DNA of 36,219 nucleotides from Acanthamoeba lenticulata (lineage: Eukaryota; Discosea; Longamoebia; Acanthamoebidae): assembly GCA_002179805.1 (NCBI GenBank), contig NAVB01000419.1, positions 1 to 36,219 on the forward strand. The letters are read 5' to 3'. Shown in pieces: positions 9,886 through 19,012 of the stretch. Made by a program: the position numbers and the translations under genes. The notes under the pieces were generated by a model. That model saw nothing but the letters and a program-made list of their open reading frames with translations, made no database searches and had not been told where the DNA came from. Numbering within the stretch: the stretch's first letter is position 1; every line of letters starts with the position of its first letter.

Positions 9886-12619
9886 TCAGGAGGCGTTGGA
9901 GGAGGGGTTGTGGATGAGGGGATTGCCCAGCTTGAGGTTCCACGAGCGTCGCTTGAGGGCCTTGCTCTTGTCCTTGGACCCGCCGGCGCCCTTGGTGTTG
10001 GCCCCACCCCGGCTTCGCGGACTCAACAGCGCCGAGCCCGTCAACTGCTCGATCCGCGTCAGGTCGGGTTTTTGGTGTCACCACCATGTCGCGTCGCTCT
10101 GGCAACAACCGCCCGCAGGCAGGGATCCCTGAGGGGGGAAGGGCGCACCTGAGATGATGGGTCCTGCGGCACAGCGAGCCCGCCGCCACCCTCACTTGCG
10201 GCATCTGCCCGAATACAGATGAATGTTTAACAAGCGCTTGTTTGCCATTGGGACGAGGAGGAGAAAGTACCGTTGAGGACGAGCTTCTCGAGATCAGCGA
10301 CGCGGCTGCGGAAGGTGTTGAGCATATCGTACATCTGCGAAAACTGGCCGGCCACTCGCTGTCGCTCGCGCACCCACCCAGCCGACGGCCCTGTTCACCC
10401 CACATTTTGTTTAGGCGAATAAACGAATGTTATTGTGGAATTAGTATTTAAAAATCAGAGTGGCACGAACCGGCTGAAGCTGGAGCGTTGTTGCCGCGCA
10501 GGATCTGCAGCTGGAGGTCGCGCTTGGCTTGCGTTTCCGTGTGAAGCTTGAGCTTGATGATCCGCAGCTCCTCCTCCAACTCTTTCGTCCGTTGCTTCTC
10601 CACATCCCTGTCCCAGTGCATGATCATGCGTCATTCCCTTCGTATTATCCTTATTTCTTCTATTTACTAACTTAAAATGATAAATAATTCCTTAAGGAGG
10701 CGGGGCGGAGACGTACAGGAGAAGACGATAGAGGCGGTCGGAGGGGACGGAGGTGGGCGGGACGGGGCGCATGGTCCGGGCCAGGCCCTCCTCGAATCGC
10801 TCTATGAGCTCGTCCTGCACGCGCTTCTTGGTCTCCTTGTCCTCGTCCGACACCCAGTCGGGGCAGTGCACGCGGTAGGCGTCGAGCAGCTGCGCCAGCA
10901 TCTCGCCCAGCGTCGTCTTGCACTTGTTGTTAGCCATCGCCGCCGTCGTCGTTGCTGCAGCCGCCGCTGCCGTCGCGTCGTCGCCCGAGGTCGGAAGCGC
11001 CGCGAATTCGCTGCTGGAGCCCTTGCGGGACGAGCCCGACAGGTCGAGGTCGCCCGTGCGGGCGACGGCGGCGGAGCCTCCCGAGAGCGAGCCCATGCGG
11101 GCCGGCGGGGTCCAGCCGGGGACCGGCGTCGGGACGGCCATGAGGCCCGGAAGGATGCTCGTGCGGTGCGAGTAGAGGGCGGCCAGCAGGCGGCAGCGGG
11201 CCATGTGGATGTCGGACTCGCGTGGGAACGAGGCCAGCACGGCCTGCGAGTCGGGGAGGTCGTCCGGCGCGGCCGAGATGAGGCCCTCGAGAAAGGCCCG
11301 CATGCGGGGCTGGTTGTCGAGGATGACGTCGTTCATGATCGTCATGTAGCCCTCCTTGTCTCCAAAGGGCACGCCGTTGGCAGCGTTGGACAGCGTTTTG
11401 GAGATGAGCATCAGCGCTCGCAGCGCCTGCGGTGACGGGTTGCCCTCGTACAGGCCCGACGCCTTGGGCGACACCAGCGCCGGCGCCACGAACCGCAGGA
11501 AATAAAAGTTGGATATCGCCGTCCACCTGAATTTTATTTGATTTAATTTTAAAAATCAAGTTAAGAAAAATGTATAAAAACCGCTTACATAATAAACTTT
11601 TTTTAATATTTATATAAATATTAAAGAAAAGGATGTGTTTGGGCGCAAACGAACCGCATGTGGGGAAGCTTGAGCTGAATCTCGTTGAAGGCGATGAGGA
11701 AAGTCTGCTTGAGGGACTCGGGAAACGCGTTGGCCGACGCGAAGATGAGCTCGAGCGCGTCCTGTGACGCCTCGACCAGCCGCCGCCGGTTGCTCTCCAA
11801 ATCCTCGGCCGACGACGACGAGGACGCCCGCAGCCGCAGCGGGTCCACCTGCGCAGCGGGAAACTCAAGTCAGCATTGGGCCGGCTTCAGAAGGGCGTCA
11901 CCAACAACGAACGAGACGACGTGCCTCCATGGACTTGGTCTCGTTACAGATCTTGTGGACGAAGGGGCGAAGGAGGGCGACGAGATACTCGCTGCCCTTT
12001 CGCTTGCACTCGATGGAGACCATGCACGTCGCCACGCCTGTCTGGCGGAACAGCGTCGCCTCGGCCGACGCGCCTGTGGCGGCGAGCTCCTTGCGGACGG
12101 CCCACTGAATGAGGCGCCGCGTTTGGCCATGCACCTCGAAGATGGTGGACAGGTCACTACAGACGTCGCTCACGTCCTCAATACGAAGACGACTCACCAA
12201 CGCATCTGCAACTTCCATGCCTGGTGCGACCAAGAACTAGTTCTCAACCACACACGACAAGCATCCATCCACACATCCACCAAAGTGAGCCGCAATGAAG
12301 AGACAAATTAGGAATTAAAGGAAGAGAAGATGAACGTGTAGAGGACACCAACCTTGTCGAGCTGGGAGGGGAGCTCCGGATGATTAACCGTAGGCACAGT
12401 CATGGAGAAGTAGAGGAGCGGACCGGCAGCATCGTCGCCTTCAACCTTCTTCTCCTTCTTCTTTTTCTTCAGGCCACTCTTCTCAGCTTTCTTATCCTTG
12501 TCTAAGGAGCTGGCCCGATCACGTGCCGCCGTCGAAAGGGGAGGCGATGAGGGGCTTCCCTTCTTGGCGGCACTCCCACGCAGCTTGTGATTGCCTGATT
12601 TCGACGTGCTGCCTTCCAT
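9886..12619 (-). CDS. RasGAP-domain protein with C-terminal coiled coil
   Basis: Predicted to speed GTP hydrolysis by Ras-type GTPases at membranes. Exons 12619-12349, 12205-11925, 11848-11655, 11526-10717, 10607-10471 and 10390-10271 keep phase; a last exon of about 60 codons ends at TGA 9888-9886. The N-terminus is basic and low-complexity (KKKKKEKK). The GAP domain follows: ATLFRQTGVAT carries the arginine-finger type LFR, then KICNETKSMEVDPL, and FLRFVAPALVSP matches the hallmark FLRFxxPAxxxP. After it come GYMTIMNDVILDNQPRM and a Ser-rich linker, then a coiled coil (KELEEELRIIKLKLH) and VAGQFSQMYDMLNTF. The second intron uses a GC donor (at 11924). The junction into the last exon has no canonical acceptor in the right phase that I could find, so the C-terminus is uncertain. 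It is not a close match to neurofibromin or IQGAP by eye. Confidence 0.82.
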
Positions 12620-12823
12620 GCTCGCCCAAATGGGGAGTGGTGGTCGAGAATTGATCGATTAGGGCTGAGGCGAACGAACGGCTTTATGAAGTCCCGACCA
12701 CGCAAGCTCACAGTCTCCTTCTTCTCCTGTTCCCCCCGGCTACGCGACCACCGTTGCAGTGCCAATAAAATGAACTGGAAATGGAAGGGCCCATACTTTT
12801 TTCTTCTTTTCCCAAAGGATTTG

Positions 12824-12829
12824 TTTATT
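12824..12829 (-). terminator. Poly-A signal of the RBR gene
   Basis: AATAAA on the minus strand, about 140 bases past the RBR stop codon. No equivalent lies between the RBR part and the GAT part upstream. Confidence 0.5.
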
Positions 12830-12967
12830 TTATGATTGATTGTGTTTAAGCAAGCTTGCCAGTTGAAGAAGCTTTCATCCAACACACAAGTTTCTTCTCC
12901 AAGCAGTCAGTATCGTTCTCAAATTTGGTGTACATTTGCGTATTTACGCGGTTGTGTTTGTAGGCGC

Positions 12968-14440
12968 TCACGAGACCAGCTTGTAGGCGCCGTAGATGGG
13001 CAAGCCGATCGCCAACGCGGGAATTCCGACCGCTGTTGTGTGTGGGGTGATGGTGGTTGTGGTGTGGTGAGGCATCACGTGAATGCAAAGGCGAAGGAGA
13101 GGGTGGAGGAGAAGTGGGAATACCGAGGACGATGGGGGTGGCCACGATCACGCCGGCTGTCACACCCACGCCAATGCCGGCGTAGGCGCTGTACTTGGTC
13201 CAGTGCGAGGACCAGTACTGGAGGCCCTTGCACTTGCCCGACGAGAAGTGCTCATAGCCCCGGAACTCGCCCATGCAGATCCAGCAGAATTGGTCTGGTG
13301 ATGATGGTGACGATGGCATGAGCAAGAAGAACAAGAGGGAGCAAAAGGGAAATTCGTACAGGTGCAGCCCTGGCAGGTCATGTGGTTGCACCCTTCAGTC
13401 TTCTGAATGGGCGTCTTGCACCTGGGGCACGGCCGCGCGTGCTTCTTCAAATAGCGCTGTGCCCGCTTCTCGGCCCGGGTCATGCGCTGCTTGCCCTTGT
13501 CGGCCAGCCGCCGGGCCCGCTCGCACGTGATGCCCTCATGCCACTCCAAGTTGCACTTCCAACAGAACTCGGTCTCTGTACGTGGTTGCCTCGCTGCCTT
13601 GAGCCAAACAGGCAAGAAAACAAACAAACAAACAAACAAACGCAAAGGCCACAGCGATGTGTGGGGCGGGAGTACGGCAGGTGGAGCACTTCATGTGGCA
13701 ATCCTCTTCCGATCCGTGCGCGGCGGTCTCACAGCCCAGCCTGTGGTGTACGCGCGCGTGCGCGAGGCAGTCGGTGAGCCAGTCTGAAGGGAAGGGCAGA
13801 GTTGGAAAACACCGGCCCGGCGGGCGCAACAACACGCGCGTACTTGGGACACCAGCGCACGGTGGGATCGTTGCGCAGGGAGGCCAGCAGGTAGAACTGC
13901 TGGTACCGCCCGAACTGCTTCTTGGTGAGGATGTTCTGCAGGTCCTCTTCGCCCACCTGATCCATCCTCCCCCCCCCCCGTGTCGGCGTCCGGTCAGCTC
14001 GCGAACTTGCGCACACCCAGCAAGCGAGATGAACGCACCGGAGCCGCGCAGGTCGGGTTGGGGCACTTGAGGTTCAGCACCTTGCCGTCGTTGATCAGCC
14101 TATTATCATTGTTATCATTATTCGACGAAACTTGGCGTTGATTCATTATGATGTGCAAAATGGGCGTTATAAATAAGAAAGCAAAAGGCAAGCCATACAC
14201 GTCGTAGTTGCCTCGAAGGCAGGGCTTGCAGTAGAGACATCCGCACTTGAGCTGATAGCCCCGCTTGCCGGGCCACCTGCAGCACAATCACGCACGCGCA
14301 CACACACCGGTGAGTTCACCCATGTCCGTGCGGTCCAGGGGAGACGTGCGCAGCACGAACCAAAAGTCATCCATGCAGACGGGACACTCCTTTTCTTCAG
14401 CGCCCTCGTGGTCTTCGTCCTCGTCGTTGAAGTCTGTCAT
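12968..14440 (-). CDS. Membrane-anchored RBR (RING-between-RING) E3 ubiquitin ligase
   Basis: Predicted to take ubiquitin from an E2 onto a catalytic Cys and pass it to substrate. Stop at 12970-12968. RING1: KECPVCMDDF, then after a splice KCGCLYCKPCLRGNYD. Next comes LKCPNPTCAAPV and GRYQQFYLLASLRNDPTVRWCPK, which splices to LGCETAA to restore the conserved RWCPxxGC of the IBR. The IBR goes on with CHMKCSTC and TEFCWKCNLEWHEGITC. RING2: RPCPRCKTPIQKTEGCNHM, where the Cys in GCNHM is the expected catalytic residue, then NQFCWICMGEFRGY. After RING2 two hydrophobic stretches (YAGIGVGVTAGVIVATPIVL and VGIPALAIGLPIYGAY) suggest a C-terminal membrane anchor, as in RNF19/RNF144 types. The start is either ATG 14440, or this is the 3' half of the GAT gene just upstream (see findings). 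Confidence 0.88.
13618..13641. repeat. (CAAA)n microsatellite in an RBR intron
   Basis: Tandem CAAA units in the intron between the RING2-side exons of the RBR gene. Confidence 0.8.
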
Positions 14441-14531
14441 ATAAATCGCGGTTGCCATTTAAATTTAGCGATTGAAATGAGAATTAAATAAAATAATACT
14501 AATAAAAATGCGGGATACGGCTAACGCCGAC
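14434..14531 (-). other. Proposed phase-1 intron linking GAT and RBR parts
   Basis: 98 bp, AT-rich, donor GTCGGC after GAAGAAG and acceptor ATGACAG before ACTTC. Splicing joins an acidic run from one side (SEDEEE) to one on the other (DFNDEDEDHEGAEEKE) in frame. If it is not spliced, the GAT part stops at TAG 14523-14521 and the RBR part starts at ATG 14440. The minus strand has no AATAAA or ATTAAA here, which weakens the two-gene reading. Confidence 0.5.
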
Positions 14532-15955
14532 CTTCTTCCTCGTCTTCAGACTCGGGCTTGGCCTCTTCTTGCGCGCGCTGGTGCTCGGCGTCCCACGCCT
14601 CGTAGTCGAAGCTGAACCCAGCAAATTGGTCCACGTCGGGTTCGGGATCGGAGAACTGACTGCTCTCGTGTACGCACAAGACCGTCAGCGTTTCGGTCGG
14701 AATTCAACACAACCAGCCAGCAGCAGCAGCAGAAGCACAAAGTGGCGTACGCGACGAGGGTGGCCTCATAGGTCTTGATGGCGTCGGTGATGCTCTCGTG
14801 AAGCATCAGCAGTGTACCCAGCCTCTGCGATAATCACAACGCGCATACAGCATGATGTGGTGAGGATGGCTCTCAGGTATGCCCTACTACGGCTGGGCAC
14901 GCACCTCCGGATCGTCGATGTGTTGGTCGATGAGGAGCTCGAGCTTGGAGATCATCTCTCCAAAATTGCCTGTTTGTCCAGCCGCAAGTTGCCAACAGCG
15001 TCAGAAGGGCCCACGATCATGGTACCAGTGACGACGGTTATGAAGGTACCGAGATAAATGCTGACGATGTTGGACTGGGCCGGAGTCAAGCGGCCGCGCT
15101 GACTCTGCTCCAGGATCTGCTGAAACGACTGAACCTGCTCGTTGACCGCCGACGCACGCAGGTCGCTGCCCATCTGGTCCTGCAGAGCAAGCAGGTCAGG
15201 TTCTCGAGCTCGGGCACAGGCGCTGGCAAGACGCTTTGTTCCGAGAGATGTACGTGGCCCATCAGCTGAGACACGCGAAGCGGTGGCGCCGCGGCCGAGG
15301 CGGAGGAGGAAGAGGACGAGCCGCCGTGGTCGTTCTCGATGCCCACCAGCCGAGCCGAGTTCCTGTTCAACAAGACGGCGGCATGAGCCACTACATGAGT
15401 AAGGCACTTTATTTGAAGAAAGAGGGAGAAGAGGAGAGAAGGAAGTAGGGGCGGGTGGTGGGTACGGCGGGGATGTGTCGTGCCTGATGTTGTTGGTGGA
15501 GAAGAGAGAGGCGGGCGCAAAGCCAGGCCTGATCTCCATCGAATGCCTGCGCTGCGGTCGCACGTCGTGGCTTTCCTTGTGCTCGCGCTCTCTGGCTTCA
15601 TTGGAGCGGCTCTGCAAGTTTGTTATTATCATTAGTTATTTTTTTACGCTGGCGTTGTCGCGAAACCCAAAGATAGTTCAAAGACGTGAAATACGCACTG
15701 ACTCAGAAAGGGCCAGATGTTGGCTGTGTCGTAGATAGTCATTTACAAGAGAAAGGTCGTCATCTGAATCTGCACCAAAAAAAATAAAATAAAATAAAAT
15801 AAAGAGAGAGAGAGGGTGAATCGGATGCGTGAAATAGAGAATGCAAGGCAAGACCAACCTTCTAGTGCAACTTCATGAGTAGGGGCATGCAAAGACGAGG
15901 TTGAGCCACTAAGCGAGAGAGAGGTAAGCGATGGCTTGCGCAGCAAATTGGACAT
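14521..15955 (-). CDS. GAT-domain (TOM1/GGA-like) trafficking protein or N-terminal half of GAT-RBR fusion
   Basis: GAT domains are three-helix bundles of TOM1 and GGA adaptors that bind ubiquitin and partners on endosomes. From ATG 15955 the exons read: a Ser-rich N-terminus (MSNLLRKPSLTSLSLSG); an acidic piece (EDSDDDLSLVNDYLRHSQ); a charged linker (SRSNEAREREHKESHD); PPNSARLVGIENDHGG with a poly-Ser run; then the GAT-like helices NEQVQSFQQILEQSQRGRL, MISKLELLIDQHIDDPE and RLGTLLMLHESITDAIKTYE. The helices follow the TOM1/GGA pattern in order and spacing. The end is acidic (FDYEAWDAEHQRAQEEAKPE). No VHS domain precedes the GAT. The first exon ends at 15859; others fall at about 15771-15717, 15608-15465, 15364-15266, 15180-15053, 14996-14908, 14822-14755 and 14652-14532. 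The stop, if unspliced, is TAG 14523. GAT assignment is by pattern and rests on a short domain. Confidence 0.65.
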
Positions 15956-16263
15956 AACGGCGTGCGAGAGGGCTCGGGAAGGATGTTGTGCAAGGGAAAA
16001 AGAATCACAAGCTGTGACCCGTTGATTCTTATTTCCCACAGCAACACGCTCTTGAGGGAGAGGGCTAGAAAGAAGGTGAAGAAGCACTAAAGGTTTTCGG
16101 TCTCGTCGTTCGTGGATACCCCCTCTGGAATTTCAGGAAACCGGGCAGCGACATTTTGCACAGTTATTTTCTTTTCTCTTTTCCTTCCACCGAAGAGATT
16201 ACTCTTGCCTGTTGGGATTTATCAGCGTATTTCTTTGGGCAGGAAAATTGAGTCAAGGAACTG
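15956..16263. other. Intergenic, GH27 3' side to GAT 5' side
   Basis: About 308 bp between two minus-strand genes. It should hold the GAT promoter or 5' UTR and the GH27 3' UTR. An upstream extension of the GAT reading frame stays open to 16087 but shows no conserved content. I see nothing else. Confidence 0.4.
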
Positions 16264-17993
16264 TTATTCGGGCGTGACGGTGATGAAGCGGACGGCGTGG
16301 GCCTCCACCGCCTTGCCCACGAAGCCATAGCCCCACACGCCCACGCTCTCGTGTTTCCACAAGTCCCACACGAGTGCCTTGGTCGCTTGGGCCTGGTGGA
16401 GAGCTGCAAGTGAGCGGAGAACACGAGAGCGAGAGGGAAAGAGGGCAGGAGAATGGACAAACCGGCCAGCCGGGAATCTGGTTCCATGTGATCGGGATGT
16501 CGATGGACTCGTAGAAGTTGGGGTTGTACAGGATCACGGCCCAGATCCCGCTGGAGAGTGGCTTTGCCCACACCTGGCCACCGTCACTGTAGTTGGCGAT
16601 TCTGTCGCCCGCTCTGCCCAACTGCACTCATCGGAGCGACGGAATGTGTTAGCCTGCTGAAGTGCTTGGTGGCCAAGTGGTGAAAACCGTGCCTTGTCCT
16701 GGTTGATGGCGATGGCCTCCTTGTTGAGGATGTGCTTCTTGTCGTCCAGATATCGCACGTCCGTGGCGACGACAAGCGGCGCAGACCACAGGCACCAGAA
16801 GCTGAACTCGGTGATCTGTTCGTTCTCAGAGAACCACCAGTAGCCCGGCATCAGGAAGTCCGGATCATTCCAGCCGCCTGGGCCGGCGTAGCGGCCGAGG
16901 CCAGCCATGTGCTCGATGATGTTGGCGGTGCCTTGACCCTGGCCCGGGTCCTGGTCAAAGGGCGGCGTCCACCAGAGCGGCAAGTGGTCCGGCCCCACGC
17001 GCCAGCTGTTGCCAACCTTGGGGGCCCTGTGTGCACCCGCCAACCATTTGGTCAGTCGCTGCCGCAGAAGTGCGAGGTGGTCTGGGGAAACCAACCATGT
17101 CCAGGGCTCGGAGCGGCCCCACTCGCAGATGCTGAAGAAGATCGGGCGGCCCGTCTGGTTGAGGGCGTGGCTCATGTTGGCATAGAGCTGCGTGCGTGTG
17201 TCCACCAAGCGTGAGTATGAGCCTGTATGCAGCACAGGCTGAACGTGGCGGCGCGCACCTGCTGAGCCGAGAGGCCGTCAGGCCTATGGCACCAGTCCAT
17301 CTTGACGTAGTCCACGCCCCACGAAGCAAACACGCGAGCGTCCTGTGCGTAGAAGGGCCAGCTGCCATTGGCCAGATGAAAGCAAGTGCGTGAACAACAC
17401 GAAACCAACGGCTTATGGAGTCGAGATTCCACACGGGTACCTTCCAGGGCGCCCACCGCGGCAGGTCGTGGTGCCCACGTCGGTGTAGAGGCCAAGCAGG
17501 AGGCCCCGAGCGTGTATGTAGTCCGTCAGGTTCTGCACGCCAGCCCAGGGCAAAAAAGCCACGCTCAGCACCGACCAGATCAAACACAGACTCGAGAGGG
17601 AGCAGCCGATGCCAGTTTGAACCTTCATTCCCGAGGGGAAACGCGAGGCATCCGGGATGATGTTGTTCTGTGCGTCGCGGCCTCCGCCCCCTGTTGTGTG
17701 CAGTGTGGCATCGTACGCATGAGTGCTGGTCTTTCAAGTGGAAAATGAAGAGGAGAGACGTACAGCAGTCATCGAGAATGATGTAGTTGTAGCCCAGGTC
17801 CTGTTGTGTGCCGTCAGCAAACGGTCAAGGCAAAATTTGGCGCCTGGCGAGCTTATATCTGTACCTTGAGGCCGTTCGAGGCCATGGCGTCGGCCACGGA
17901 GCGTATTTCGCGCTCATTGCAAAAGTCGTCATAGCAGGGCAGGATATCGTTGTCAGTGCACCACGTCGACCATCCTGTGCGCCCACCGTTCAT
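16264..17993 (-). CDS. GH27 alpha-galactosidase, normal N-terminal exon missing
   Basis: Family GH27 removes terminal alpha-galactose from glycans and glycolipids. Readable blocks in order: GWSTWCTDNDILPCYDDFCN, IRSVADAMASNGLK, DLGYNYIILDDC, LTDYIHARGLLLGLYTDVGT, VDYVKMDWCH with the nucleophile Asp in KMDWC, FFSICEWGRSEPW, GPGGWNDPDFLMPG, NEQITEFSFWCLWSAPLVVATDVR, NKEAIAINQD, then the beta-sandwich C-terminus ending VRFITVTPE and TAA at 16266-16264. All are conserved GH27 blocks. The protein should begin with a signal peptide and a TPPM segment before GWSTW; instead the exon begins at about 17974 behind a good acceptor, and the sequence upstream is P450. An in-frame ATG at 17993 would give a leaderless form. 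Residues before GWSTW do not fit the family. The catalytic core looks complete, but secretion would be lost. Confidence 0.85.
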
Positions 17994-18022
17994 GATGAGG
18001 ATGAGGCAAAAGAGAAGAAATT

Positions 18023-18034
18023 GGGGGGGGGGGG
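18023..18034. repeat. 12-base G run at the P450/GH27 junction
   Basis: Homopolymer G (C on the coding strand) within the short gap between the P450 and GH27 exons. Similar 9-11 base C/G runs lie at 3920-3930, 8975-8983, 13969-13979 and 19849-19858, all in introns or spacers. Confidence 0.85.
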
Positions 18035-18040
18035 AAGTAC

Positions 18041-18801
18041 CTGGCGGCCGTGGGAAAGGAAGACGAGGGACATGTGGCGTAGCTCGCGCACCTTGAAGAG
18101 GTGGCTGGCCGTCTGCCGCTGCTGCTTCCAGTTCCGCCCGTTGGTGTTGAAGATGCTGTTGGACCCCGCCCCAAAGCCTTGTGAGTACAAGTTGTAGAGG
18201 GGGATGATGTAGAGGACGATGGAGGAGGGGGCGAAGACACACCCGTCGCCGAGGAAGTCGTGGAGGAGCTCGATGAGTCTGGGGCCTTTGACGAAGTTCT
18301 CGAAGTTGGTACGGAGGATGTAGTCGAGGCTCTTCGTGTCGGTCACGACGAGGATCCAGGGCTTGGAGGGAGCCGTCACCGTCCATACGTCTCCGTACTA
18401 TCGTGCAGTGGTTTATTACGTAGAGTAGAAGATGACGATCTTTCTTGAGTAGCCGAGGGCGTCATGGCATGGGCATGAAAGGGCACGCACCTTGAGGGTG
18501 GTCTCGGTAAACCAGTCATAGATTCGATCTTTGTTGTTTACAATATCGAAGAAGTTGTAGAAGAATGGCACGCCCGGCGGGCCTGGTACCCCATTACGCT
18601 GTGCCATGCCATGCAAAGGATGTGCCGAGGTGGCACGCGACGTCGTGAGGAGGTAGCGCACTCAGATGCATCTTGCGTCTTTAAAGATGGGCAGCAGGCG
18701 CGTGGGTAAAACGATACCTTGCGCGTGAGGTACCAGCGCCCAACGCCCCACAGCAAGACGGCAGCCACAAGGAACAAGGCCGCTACACCGAAGGATGCCA
18801 T
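18041..18801 (-). pseudogene. Cytochrome P450, N-terminal third only
   Basis: From ATG 18801: membrane anchor (FGVAALFLVAAVLLWGVGRW), proline-rich hinge (NGVPGPPGVPFFYNFFD), YGDVWTVTAPSKPWILVVTD, TNFENFVKGPRLIELLHDFL, GDGIFNTNGRNWKQQRQTA with the helix-C WxxxR motif, and VRELRHMSLVFLSHGRQ. This is about 150 of the usual 500 or so residues. There is no I-helix (A/GGxxT), no ExxR and no heme-binding Cys anywhere downstream. Exons at about 18801-18718, 18609-18491, 18398-18249 and 18155-18041 splice cleanly, and the last ends at a good donor (CAG then GTACTT). The next exon in line is GH27, in a different phase (the P450 donor is phase 0, GH27 needs phase 1). It is a truncated gene, an exon-level chimera, or an assembly misjoin. 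It cannot bind heme as it stands. Confidence 0.75.
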
Positions 18802-19012
18802 GGTGGTTGTGCGTTTGTATGCACAATGCAGGACTGTAATAAATGACCGCCTCGGCGGGAGCAAGGAAAGACCCAGAGAGAAGCGCCACGTCGGTGGCCA
18901 CAAGAGGCCCTCATTGGGCCAAAGCCTTGTGATGATCCTCTTAACGAGTGTTCGTCTTCACTTCTCTTGTTTTGCTGGAGATAAGACAAGAGCAGGAAGA
19001 GGGCGCTCAGGA
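18802..19012. other. Spacer between SDR 3' end and P450 start
   Basis: 211 bp between minus-strand genes; it should include the P450 promoter. No strong TATA or other motif stands out. Confidence 0.35.

Noticed and set aside
18175..18250. Reading straight through the P450 exon (CVFAPSSIVLY...) as coding
   Set aside because: Open by chance; removing a GT-AG intron restores the P450 family motif GDGIFNTNG.
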